From NCBI GenBank assembly GCA_030549335.1, contig CM060186.1:19273189-19337188 (forward strand): a DNA stretch of 64,000 nucleotides, in the 5' to 3' direction. Positions 21,991-33,410 of the stretch are shown here, one piece after another. The translations under genes were made by a program, and so were the position numbers. Each line of letters starts with the position of its first letter. Position 1 is the stretch's first letter. The notes beneath the pieces are model-generated. The model searched no databases. It was given only the letters and a program-made list of their open reading frames with translations, and was not told the origin of the DNA. This DNA comes from Pontederia crassipes. Its lineage: Eukaryota > Streptophyta > Magnoliopsida > Commelinales > Pontederiaceae.

Positions 21991-24830
21991 TCAGATTCTT
22001 AATATTTCAAGTTCGCGTCTAAGCATACAAAATCTCTCTGGGTTTTGTGAAAATATCCGCAAGATGAATTTCGTGGATACATGTTCAATAGTAATGTCTT
22101 TAAGTGTCACATGTTCTCTAATGAAATGATAGCGTAAATCAATATGCTTAGTTCTAGAATGTTGAATTGGGTTTTTAGTCATTTCTATTGCACTTGTGTT
22201 ATCGCACTTCATGGGTACACTTGAACAACTTATACTATAATCAAGTAATTATTATTTTACTCATAATATTTGTGCACAACAACTACCGACTGCAATATAT
22301 TCGACCTCAGCGGTAGAAAGTATGATGGAGTTTTGCTTTTTGCTAGCCCAAGAGATAAGAGAGCTACCAAGAAAGTAACACATTCCACTAGTGCTTTTCC
22401 TATCAACTTTATATCCGACAAAATCCGCATCGGTGTAGGCATGTAAATCAAAATATGAGTTCATATCATACCAAATGTCTAAATCACAAGTATGCTTTAA
22501 ATAACATAATATTCTTTTAACGGCAACTGTGTGATTCCTTAGGTGCAGATTGAAATCTTGCACACAAACATACACTAAAGATTATATCCGGTCTAGATGT
22601 CGTCAAGTAAAGTAAACTATCAATCATACCTCTATATCTCTTTTGATCAATGGATTTATCTTTCTCAACTTTATCTATTTTAGTTATAGTGCTCATGGGA
22701 GTTGAACTTAACTTGCATTTATCCATTCCAAATCTCTTTAGCACTCCCTTGTATACTTCTCTTGATTATGAAATATTTCATCTTTGTTTTACTTGACTTG
22801 TAATCCTAAGAAGAATGTGAGCTCACCTACAAGACTCGTCTCAAAGCCTTATTGCATAAGAGATTCAAACTCTTTGCACAAACATTCATTAGTAGCACCA
22901 TAAATAATGTCATCAACATAAACATGAACTATTAAAATATCATCTTTCAAATGCTTAAAAAATAATATAGTATCAACTTTCTCTTTATGAAGAATATTTT
23001 CAATCAAAAAAGTACTTAATCTTTCATACCAAGTTCTATGAGCTTGTTTAAGTTCATAAAGAGCTTTAGAAAGTTTAAATACATTATTAGAAAAATCTGG
23101 ATTTTCAAAACCTTGATGTTCTTTACATAGATTTCCTCATTCATAAAACCATTTAAAAAAGTCGATTTTACATCTATTTGAAAAAGTTTGAATCCTTTAA
23201 AACAAGCAAAAGTTACGAGCATTCTAATAGCCTCAAGTCTAGCGACGAGAGAAAAAGTTTCTTGAAATCAACTCCTTCTATTTGTAAATAACATTTTGCT
23301 ATAAGTCTTGCCTTATTTCTTATTATGATGTCATTTTCATCTAGTTTGTTTTTAAAAACGCATTTAGTACTAATTATTGGATGATCTTTTTGCCTTTCTA
23401 CAAGTTTCCAAACTTGATGCCTTTCAAAATTATTTAACTCTTCATGCATGGCATTTATCCAATTTGAATCATTCAAAACTTCATCAATATTACTATGTTC
23501 AAATTGTGTAAGAAATGCCGAAAAAGCACTCAAGTTTTTCAAAGAATTTCTAGTATTTATACATTCATTTATGTTACCTATAACTTGATCAAGTGGATGT
23601 GATGATGCATGTTTCCAATTCCTTGGAATAATTTGATTATCTTCCACTTGTGGTTCTTCTATTTATTCCACATTTGATATATCCATTCTTTTCTCTTCCA
23701 AGTCTTCATTTTGAATTTGCATGTCTTCAAGACGTCTTTCCACTTCAATTATTTCTTCCTCATCATCGTTCACCTGTTTACTCATAAAAAAATCATTAAT
23801 TTCATTGAATTTAACATTAATAGATTCTTCAACAACTAATGTTCTTTTGTTATATACTTTATATGCTTTACTTGTACTAGAGTATTCAAGAAATACACCA
23901 TCATCACATTTTGCATCAAATTTGTTTAATTTCTCTTTAATATTCAAGATATAATATTTACAACCAAACACTTTGAAATATGAAGTATTTGACATTTTTC
24001 CATATAAAACTTCAAAACATATTTTCTTTTCAAGGAGTCTAAGTAAGATTTTATTTAAAACATAACATAATGTGTTTACGACTTCCGTCCAAAAATACTT
24101 AGCGAATTACTTTCATTTAGTATTATCTTAGTCATTTCTTGAATATTCTATTTTTTCTTCTGCTACTACATTTTGTTGAGGTGTCTTAGGTGTAGAAAAG
24201 TTGTGTGTAATTCCATTCTCTTCACAAAATAATTCAAATTTGTAATTTTCAAATTCACCTCCATGGTCACTTCTAATTTTTTTCAATTCTTACGCCAAGT
24301 TCATTTTGTATTCTTTTTGTAAATTTAAAAAAAAAGCTTATAATTTCATCTTTACTCGTAAGAAAGATAGTTCAAGTAAAACGAGAGAAATCATCAATAA
24401 TTACAAATACATATTTTTTCCTCTAAACTTACTACATCAATAGGTCCAAATAAGTCAAGATGTAGAAGTTCTAAAGACCTATGTGTACTAATAACATTTT
24501 TTTTAATTTGAAAGAACTTTTGATTTATTTACCTTTAAGACATGAATCACAAACATTATTTTTCTCAAATTTAATTTTGAGTAAACCTCTAAATATTTCA
24601 TGACATGAAAGTTTGTTTAACAACTTAAAGTTTACATGTCCTAATCTTCTATGCAAAAAAATTATATCATCATGCATAACACTAAGACATTTTTCACTTT
24701 TCAAATTTTCAAAATCAATCTTGTGTACATTATTATATCTAAAACCCATATGTAGAACTTTCATATTTTCATCTAGAATCAAGCATTTGTCCTTTTTAAA
24801 ATTTATTAAGTACTTTTTATCATACAATTG
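21991..24830 (-). pseudogene. Pol region: pre-integrase, integrase, reverse transcriptase, RNase H (fossil)
   Basis: Recognisable family blocks in copia order are: HRRLGHVNFKLLNKL (pre-integrase zinc region, about 24,620), YFKVFGCKYY with an integrase end (about 23,970), WKLVERQKDHPII and FQIDVKSTFLNGFMNEEIYV of reverse transcriptase (23,450-23,130), and TAEVEYIAVGSCCAQ of RNase H (about 22,300). Several breaks separate them. Integrase before reverse transcriptase identifies Ty1/copia. Confidence 0.85.
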
Positions 24831-25401
24831 ACATGCTAATTAAATTATATTTTAAGTTTTCAAGTAGCCAAACATTTTCCAAGTATACTTTGTCATTCTT
24901 ATCAACATCACTTATACCAATTACTCTACCTTTGCTATTATCTATAAATGGGACTTTTCCTCCATTTTTCTTTTTTCATGTAATGAAGTTTGATGGGTCA
25001 CTGATCATATGTCTTGAACATACACTATCCAAATAACATTTGCCTTCATTATCCTTTAGAGCTTCCTACAAGAAAGACATTAAGATTTTCATCTTTTTTA
25101 TATCCAAATTTGTTTGGATCCAATTTGATTAGTGATGGTCCTTTTAGAGACCCAAATCTTCTTCGTATCACTATTTCATCATTTTTTAACTTTACATTCA
25201 TAAGAGTAATGTTCTTCATAACCACAATGAAAATCAGTGATATGTGATTTTGCATGAAGATTTTGTGATGCTTTAATATTAATATCAAATGAGATAAAAC
25301 CAAGTCCAATTTTATTAAAAGGTCTTCTTTGTGTTAATAGCATTGCAATATTCTCATTTTAAAATAATATTCTCATTTTTCAAGATTTCAACACTACAAG
25401 T

Positions 25402-25956
25402 TTATTTTTCACAATATAATTTTAACACTACAAGTTTACTTTTTAAAACAATATTCTCATTTTTCAAGATTTCAACACTACAAGTTTGTTTTTCACAATA
25501 TAATTTTAAGGTATTGTTTTCCATTTGCAAAGCTTCAATCATAAATTCTAAACTAGAGTTCTCATCATCTAGTAAATTACAATTTCCACAAACTTTAGAA
25601 TCATATTCATTTTTTAAATTTTCAAATTCTATTTTCAAATCATCATGTTTCTTTTGAAGACAACTATATTTTTCTATAAAAATTCTAAACTCGTCATGCA
25701 TATCAAAAGATTCATTATCATTAGATTCGGATGAGTTATATAATACCTCATGGCTATTTGTCATTAGACATATGCAAGCTTCTTCATCACTTGAGGAGGC
25801 ATTGGAGTCATTTTCTTTATCTTCACTTCCATCCCAAGTAGCTTGAAGAGCTTTCTTTTTCTTCTTCAAATTTTCTCTCTTCTTTTCTTTCTTAGTTAGA
25901 TTTGAAAATTCATTCTTGTAGTATCCAACATTTTTGCATTCAAAGCAAGTTACTTG
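25402..25956 (-). pseudogene. Gag C-terminal zinc-knuckle/coiled-coil region (fossil)
   Basis: An acidic, Lys/Glu/Asn-rich segment with heptad-like spacing follows a decayed zinc-knuckle neighbourhood near 25,900-25,955. This is typical for the part between gag and protease in Sirevirus-type elements. It is interrupted from the rest of gag by the nested solo LTR. Confidence 0.5.
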
Positions 25957-27181
25957 TGTTGGGTCAAAGTTTTAATGTCATATCAAATTATATTTTGATG
26001 ATACAAAAATCGAATGATAAAAGATAAAATGCTAAAAAAGTTTAAAGAAAAAGAGATAACTTTATGCACTACACTTTGATTAAATAATTAGCACTGGTCT
26101 CATTAGTTTTGGATGAATATTTAACATAAAATTGTATAAAATTCTGTTAACTTTCCATAGACTCCAAGATCATTTAATTTAGATAACTGTGCAAAAAGTT
26201 ATGCTCAAAATAGTGCAGGCGGTCAACCTGCCAGTCGAAGCTCTGAAGGCCGGTCGACTGGTCAATGTATAAACTGCTCAAATCCATGTTGAGACTACAC
26301 CAGTCGGCAGACCGATCGATGCACCGGTCGATCGATCAATTGAACGAGAAGAAATCAAAACTGCGAGATTGTACCGATCGAGACACCGGTCGATAGTTTG
26401 GTCGACTGGACAGCTGCGGTCAGCCAGCAAATAAAGCGCAACGGTCATATAAACCGATCGATGGATCCATAAATATGATCGACCGGTTCATTACTGAAAT
26501 GGACAGTAATGACTATATTTCAAGGAGAAAAATGTGAAATTAATTCTAGACGAATTTTTCACATATCAGAGCCTATAAAAGGAGTGCCAAGGCCAGAAAT
26601 AAAAGCATTTATCCAAGCATTGAAGCAATACTTCAATAAATCAAAAGAATATCTTTTTCCTTCAAGTTATTACTTCAATTGTGCTCTTCTTTCTCTCTTC
26701 CACTCTTGTGAGCATAGAATTGTAAAAAAGAGAAACATTCTTGTTCAGAAAAATAGATAGATCTCTTGTGTAAAAGAAGTTCTAAATCTTACCTTTTAAA
26801 CCAGAGAAATAGATTAGCTTCCTAGGAAGAGAGGTTGTCTTGCCTCTCGAAGCGGAGAAAAGTTGATTGATGTAAAGGGCTTTCTTCCTTGCCCCATTTG
26901 GAATAAAAAATGGATATTAGAATCTCTGGCAATTTCGAGGTTGAGAAGTCAGAATGGGGACGTAGGCCAAGGTGTGGTCAAACCTCGTCAACAATCATCG
27001 TATCTTTGCGTTTGTTTTTCTCTCTCTCCCCGTTCATATTATGTTTATAATATGAATTGCTTTATTTGCAAAGGTTTTAAGAATCAATTTTGTGCTTCCG
27101 TGATGATTTTTATAAAATTGATATTTTTGGTTAAACACCAATTCGCCCCTCCCAGCTCTTGGTGCCCTTTGGGATCCTACA
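25957..27181. mobile_element. Solo LTR nested in the Sirevirus-like gag
   Basis: A 1,225-bp TG...CA sequence (tgttgggtc ... gatcctaca) is flanked by the perfect 5-bp duplication ACTTG (25,952-25,956 and 27,182-27,186). There is no internal region, so it is the product of LTR-LTR recombination of a different family. The ending ccctttgggatcctaca resembles the ends of other plant copia LTRs. It also contains GGTCGAC-type motifs. Confidence 0.88.
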
Positions 27182-27245
27182 ACTTGATTTTTGCTTGTTG
27201 ATGATCTTCTTTTGGAGAAGTCGTCCTTTTTCTTTTGCTTGGCAA

Positions 27246-27990
27246 TCAAAGATATTTGTCAAACTTTTTGACATACAATACTAGCTTCGTTTCATCTAAA
27301 TTTTTACCTTCTTCACTTGTTTCACTTTCATCTATCTTTGCTTTCAAGGCCAAAGTCTTCCTTGTAGAAATACTTGTTTCTTCATCTTCCTTGATTTCAT
27401 AGATCAAGAGGGATCCTATGAGATCATCAAAATCTAACTTATTCAAGTCCTTCTCTTCAATCACGATTCTCTTTGTGTGCCATTTGGAAGAAAGGGACCT
27501 AAGAAATTTCTTCACCTTTTGAGAGTTAGTCCATGGCTCATCCAAGGAGACTAAGTCATTCACAATATCATTAAAACGTACAACCATTTCATTTATAGAC
27601 TCATTTTCATACATCTTAAAAGAGTCATATTGATGATTCAAAATATTAAATCTAAATTCCTTAACCTTATCGGTACATTTATGTGTAATGATAAGTTTTC
27701 TTCAAATTTCATAAGCACTTTGACAATTAAAAACACGATTAAATTCCGTTGCATCTACAGCACAAAAAGATAATTTTTTGCTTTCCAATCTAATTTCACA
27801 AGTAATCTTTCACCGTCGGTGTATTCCAAATGTGACTTTTCATGCAAATTAAAATAATTCTCAATTATATCCTAAATATCAATATCAATAGAGCATACAT
27901 AAACTTGCATTCTAATTTTTTAATAGGCAAAATTTGAAGTATTAAAAAGTGAAGGACGGTTCGTGGATTGACCTTCACCCAAGATAAAAC
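27246..27990 (-). pseudogene. Gag region of the Sirevirus-like element (fossil)
   Basis: The conceptual product resembles the UBN2-type copia gag, with a motif like FNDIVNDLVSLDEPW and a following FLRSLSSKW. This is the family signature. It is a broken remnant within the element. Confidence 0.7.
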
Positions 27991-28043
27991 CATTTGATGT
28001 CATAGCTCAAAAGATGTCTATATTTTTAAAACAAGAGCAACTT

Positions 28044-28056
28044 GGCTTTGATACTA
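28044..28056 (-). other. Primer-binding site of the Sirevirus-like element
   Basis: On the minus strand it reads TAGTATCAAAGCC, close to the initiator-Met tRNA complement TGGTATCAGAGCC, two bases inside the LTR edge. This fixes the element's direction. Confidence 0.65.
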
Positions 28057-28058
28057 AT

Positions 28059-29491
28059 TGTATGATTGAAAGCACCAAGAGGAGGTTGAATTGGTATATA
28101 AAAATCTAACAGAAAAGGTCGTAAAAGTCGATTTTTAGAAAATGTGATGACAAGCAAGTAAAAAATAAGTAAGAAGAGCAAGAGAAGATAAAACTGCAAT
28201 ATATTGACGAGATTCGGTCCAACTCTTTGGCCTACGTTCCCGCTCCAAATTTTCGATCTCGAGACCGTCGGAGATCCACTAGCCTTCTCTTTTTTTGTAG
28301 GAAGAGAATGACTCTTTCTACACCACAATACATTCTTCTTTACTCAAGAGGTAAAACACATCTCTTCTTACAATGAGCTCTCAAAACTATCTAAACAAGA
28401 ACACAAAAATTCCCTCCAATTTTCTCTTCTTACAAAGAATGCTCACATTTAGAAATTAGAAAAGGGAAGGGATAATTTGCAAAATTTAGCTCAAGAAGAA
28501 TGCTTTGGACTTGGTGAAAGCTCTAGAGTGATTTGCCTTGCTTGGATAATCTTCCTTCAATCTTTTGAATCACTTTTATAAACCTCTTTTGAAAATATGG
28601 CCGTTGTAAATTAATTCAAAAGTGTTGTGCTGTCAACTTTAAAACGGTCGCTCATTTTAATGTCGGACGTCTATTTTGCACAGTAACCAGTCGTTATCTC
28701 TTTTGTCGCATATTCAACGGTCGCCCATTATAATATCGGACGTCTATTTAATATAAAATTATATTTATTGCATTTGTCTTTTCTGTGCAATTTTTCGTTG
28801 ATCGTAGTCCGTAGAAGAATTATAGACATTTAATTAATTTTGCTTCCATAACGGTCGCCCGAAAGGGAATCGAACGACCGGTTTAAAATTCTTGTGTTGT
28901 CTGTAATATGCGGTCGTTCAGTGACTTTGGTCGTCCGATTTTCACATTTTTGTTCTTTGTTGTCCAGAACGGTCAACTTTTAATGTTTCGATCATCCGAT
29001 TTAGAAGTGTTTGCACTCTCTATAATCTGTGGTCGTTCATGGGCCAAATTCAATCGTCTGATTTATACATTCTTGACCTTTACTGCCCAGCACAGTCGAT
29101 CATTAATATTTCGATCATCCATTTTAGAAATGTCTGCTCTCTCTGTAATCTGTGGTAATTCCAATTGTAGTTTCGGTCGTTCGTTATGTACTTTGATCTT
29201 TCATGCAAAACATATAACGATCGTCCAAAAATAAATCGGTCGCCCAATTTTGAAATGTCACTTATCTCTGGAATTAGCGATCATTCCAGCTCCTGTTTGG
29301 TTGTCCATTATAAGACAAAACGGTCGCCTATTATACTTACGGTCGACCGTTTGTACTGCAGAGAAATATTTCGAGTCTTTTTCTTCGAAAAATATTTAAC
29401 ATGTTCACACTAACACTTCAAGCATAATTAGTACATCATCTTCCTTATTTGCTATCATCAAAATACTTAGAATATGGTCTTTGGACCAACA
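28059..29491 (-). repeat. 5' LTR of the Sirevirus-like element (complete)
   Basis: It is about 1.43 kb and begins TGTATG and ends ACCAACA, with TG...CA ends. From about 28,535 onward it aligns with 18,126-18,992. It contains many scattered GGTCG-type motifs (see findings). Confidence 0.8.
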
Positions 29492-30730
29492 ATCCATCCA
29501 TGGTGAGGTTATGACCACCAACACTAGGAGCATGGGATGACGAGTTTATAGGAACTTTGGAGGAGAAACATTGACCCTTGGAGCACACATGGAGGAATTG
29601 TGGCTGCTAGAAGAGAAGGTGGCTATTAGATTTCAATCCACCTTTGACCTCCATTGACTTCATCTTTTGTGAGTCATGTGTACTTAGATCTTCGTTGTAA
29701 TTTATTTGAATTCCTAATTCAACTGATAAATTTCGATTCTTTTCTCTAGCATCATCATGTTCTTATCCCACATTCGATGAGAGTTTAGTTATCTAACTAG
29801 TTTACGTTGAATCTCATTTGTCATCATTGTCTAGCTGGAGAACTCAATGAACCAATAGCATCATGTGGTAATAGTGGCCTATATGTCTAGAAGGATTTAA
29901 ATTAATGCTGCCTAGATTGGGTATAGGGATTTATGGATCTGAATACACAATACTAATATGTTGAATGGTACTATTTTCATGGGTTGAGACTTAATTAAAT
30001 ATGAACTAAATGTCCATGTATGACTATAGGAGATAATATGAGGTTGTGTAGTTGTTAATCTAGTAGCCTTGTTAAATTTGGTTATAGGCTAATTAGTGAA
30101 TCTAATATTAGTATACTGGTCTTCAAAAGTAAAAATATAATAATGCTTATAGTAAATATACATTTTTGCCATTATATTGTTAAGATAGATAATAAACTTG
30201 TCTCATCAGTTAGGAATCAAATTTGAAAATGTTGTAAGAAACTTAAATATGTTCATTGTTGTTAATAATGGTAAGTATTTATTTATCACATCAATTGATG
30301 TTGTTAAATTGGTTAAGAATGACTCTTGAGTATGATTCAACCTAAAGAACTTTATAAAAGAATATTTAAGAATCAATACTTAAGATATTTTATTTCACCT
30401 CTAATTTCAAGGCGAAGATAATAATCAATATGTCGAATGATAGCCCATTCATAATGTTTATGATTATAATGCGTTCTAGTCTCCTTAAATAATTTTATGT
30501 GTTATCTAATGGTCAAATAATCTTGTTGCAAAGTTAACCAACCTACTAAAAATAATCTTGAATAGGAGCATAATGCTCTTTGACGACATGTTTCATTTTA
30601 GACCACAAACAAATGAGAGGATCGTCTATGAATTATGTGTCACTTTGAACATTTTATCAATAATATTTTGTAGAACTTTGAACTTTTCAATTTGACAAAA
30701 TGAGCATAGTCTCCATCAGGAAAAAATATA
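29492..30730. other. Decayed intergenic sequence, nothing recognised
   Basis: No reading frame, RNA or terminal repeat is recognisable. It may be old retroelement debris, given the gag-like piece that follows. Confidence 0.35.
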
Positions 30731-30934
30731 TTAATCAAAATAAATGTTCAAATTGTCTAGCCAATCAAGAAATAACGTAGGATCAATTGTATCATTAAAG
30801 GATGGTGCATTTATGATTGCACAAGGACATCCACTAGTGATGAGTGATGACCATGTAAAGAAGAATAATGTGAAGGCAAAATCTTGGTGGGAAGGGTCAT
30901 GTGGAGAACCATAAATTGAAGGACTTTGACTCAA
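30731..30934 (-). pseudogene. Possible Ty3/gypsy gag remnant (fossil)
   Basis: The motif FNDTIDPTLFLDWLDNLNIY resembles the F-x-G-x-x-D-P-x-x-F-L-x-W-L start of plant gypsy gag domains. Only this short part is readable. Old and broken. Confidence 0.45.
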
Positions 30935-31071
30935 CTAAAAAATGTAATTCTCGTGCGATGGTTTAGTGGTTTCATTATAATGAATGGACTGATAATATTT
31001 TTGTGAGAATTTGTTTATTTTATGTCCAAAGATGTCACATTGATGAACGAAATCTTAAATAACCTCAAAGT

Positions 31072-31400
31072 ATTAAATCACAAGGTACCAAGAGGAGATA
31101 AATTGGTTATAAAACTAATAAAATTGATTTCACAAAACAAATACAGAAACTTAAAATTGATTAAAAAATTTAAAGTGTAACATAATAAAATGAGAAGGGG
31201 AAATGGGAGAATGTAAATACAAAGACACATGATAGTTTATTGACGAGATTTGATGACACCTTAATGTGCATTCTTGCTCCGACTTCTCAGCATTGAGACC
31301 ATCGAAGATCCACTAAATTCTTCCATTTCAAATGGAGTAAAAAAGAAACTCGTATACTGCACCACCTTTTTTTCCCTTCGAGAGGTAAAGCACACAATCA
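31072..31400 (-). repeat. LTR remnant related to the Sirevirus-like LTR
   Basis: The sequence caccaagaggaga..attggt and, further on, attgacgagat.. and gaccatcgaagatccacta match the order of landmarks at 28,072-28,290 of the full LTR. A diverged fragment of a related, older element. Confidence 0.55.
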
Positions 31401-31640
31401 TCTTAAGAAGTTTTCACTCATCTTTTTTCAGCTCACCGATAGGCATACCTCATTTACAAATGAATACTCTTAATATTATCCCCATCTCCAGAAAAAGACG
31501 AAATCTCCACTGCAAAATAGTTCATGAACATTATATTCTCTCTTTCACAATATCAAGCCCATGCAAGAAGAAGAGAGAAGGAAGGAAATATCAGAATTTT
31601 GCTTTAAAACTTCAAGAATTGACTTTTTGTTTGATGTTTA

Positions 31641-32025
31641 GGTCTTGTTTGGGAACCTTGGAAAAGTAAAGAATTGGAGCTAAACTGCAGAATTTTTCCC
31701 ATCGCAATAAAATTTACAAAATAGTGTTTGGATGCTATTTTTTCTCAATCTAAAACTATGATATATGGTTTAAAATGTGGTAAAAAAATATTGGTCTAAG
31801 CTCTGTAATTTTTCCTATGGAGGCTTCATTGTGTGAGATTAGACATAAAATAATTGTCAGTGGTTATTTTATTGTCATTTTACTTTTCTTTTCATGGGGA
31901 GGTTATATGTCCAAACACCTCCATATGAAAATTTTTGTAAACCATGGTATGACACTTTTCAAAATTTGGCATACCATAATATTGTATAACCCATGGGATA
32001 AAATATTTTTAAGCCAAACAGGGTC
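31641..32025. mobile_element. Tourist-like MITE
   Basis: The ends GGTCTTGTTTGG and (complement) GACCCTGTTTGG are imperfect inverted repeats. Each is bordered by TTA (31,638-31,640 and 32,026-32,028), the target duplication used by PIF/Harbinger elements. The interior is non-coding and AT-rich. Confidence 0.6.
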
Positions 32026-32640
32026 TTAGTGTTTTCATCATTTGCACTCTTTAGATCTCTTTTATATGCTTATTTAGTAATTGCCCATGAGTTAACAAAA
32101 AAAAAGTCATTATTGTGCATTCTACATCCTGATATTGTAATGTCCAACTACTCATTTGGCGTCACAATGGGTGAAATCATAGAACCAAACGCTTAAATTC
32201 AAATTCAAATATTTAATGAAAAATCAACATTCAAAAGTATAAACTAACTCTGAAAACTTTAAAAATTTTAAAAAAATTTGGCATGACATTTGCATAAATT
32301 CGTCCATACGTCATATATAACATTTATCCATATCCTTCACATGCAATTTATAAAATTTAATATGCATCACTGGCAATTTATATAGGTCATTATTGGTAAT
32401 TCAACAAATAGCAAAAATGGTGGGACACATGTCCAAAACGATGAGTCACAAGCTCACTCTCTAATCAAAATCACGAGCCAGATGCTGGTAAATCACATAT
32501 CATGAGCATCCATCGCTCTACACTATAAATTCAACATCTCTCAAAATCATTCAAAACATTCTTCAAACAAGCAATTCGTATAAGAAAATGAATGAAATAC
32601 ATGGTAATAAAAACAACGATCTCGCCTCTCACTCATGACC

Positions 32641-33000
32641 AATCCCTGTCCAGATGGGTTCATATTCTTCATAGTTGTCCTCCAACGAGGATAAAGCACC
32701 CTCACTTAATAAGAACTCAATGCATGACATTTTTTTATCATCATCTAATCACATCATCTTGAACATACATTCCAATTGTTTTAGCCATGCCTCAACTTTA
32801 ACAGGATCTTGCTCTCCTTCAAAATCAACCACACCATTCATCTTAATTTGATGCACAAGTAAATCAATGCGGCTAGGCAAAGCATCAACATCGAGGGCAA
32901 GTGACATAGATCCTCTAAGCTATGTTTGTGGCTTGACTTTCAAGTTCCTCCCGCATGGGAGCCAACTTTGATCCTAGATCCTCCTGAACTGTCCACTACA
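32641..33000 (-). pseudogene. Start of gag, gypsy fossil
   Basis: The conceptual product contains DFEGEQDPVKVEAWLKQLEC, the typical beginning of the plant gypsy gag domain. Only this part survives the internal deletion. Confidence 0.7.
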
Positions 33001-33391
33001 ACACAACTTTTCTGACGGGTTAGGGGCGTCATACTGCATTTAATACCACAAACTTCCTTAGTGAATCCCATAAACTCTAATCACAAAAATCCTTACTTAA
33101 CAACTCATTACAACATTACATCTACCCATCATATCTTCTGGCATAATGATCCATTTAAGTATTTAACATATAATTTCATTCATATCGATATTTCATTAAG
33201 TTTATTTACTAACAACAATGTTATAACATATCATCAAATAATTCAGCATAATATTGTCCCCTATGTCCTAGTTCATATATATGGACATAGTATAAAATTC
33301 ACAATACAATTTCATATGCAATAATACATACACAAGCATAACATGCAACTATCCATTTCTACCCACACTCCGTGATTTGGATATAATTTCT

Positions 33392-33407
33392 AGGCTCTGA
33401 TACCATA
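33392..33407 (-). other. Primer-binding site of the gypsy fossil
   Basis: The minus strand reads ATGGTATCAGAGCC directly inside the LTR edge, matching the initiator-Met tRNA complement. Confidence 0.85.
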
Positions 33408-33410
33408 ACT

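Larger units (their letters stand above)
18126..29491 (-). mobile_element. Broken Sirevirus-like Ty1/copia element with nested insertion
   Basis: Two copies of one LTR bound the element: a full one at 28,059-29,491 and a left-truncated one at 18,126-18,992. On the minus strand the order is 5' LTR, initiator-Met-type primer-binding site, gag, a coiled-coil gag end, pre-integrase and integrase region, reverse transcriptase, RNase H, an untranslated gap, an envelope-like third ORF region, a purine tract, then the 3' LTR. Gag-pol of copia order plus a third ORF after pol points to the Sirevirus branch. A 1.2-kb solo LTR is nested in gag. Many breaks are visible, so it is a fossil of moderate age; the two LTRs are visibly diverged. 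Confidence 0.85.
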
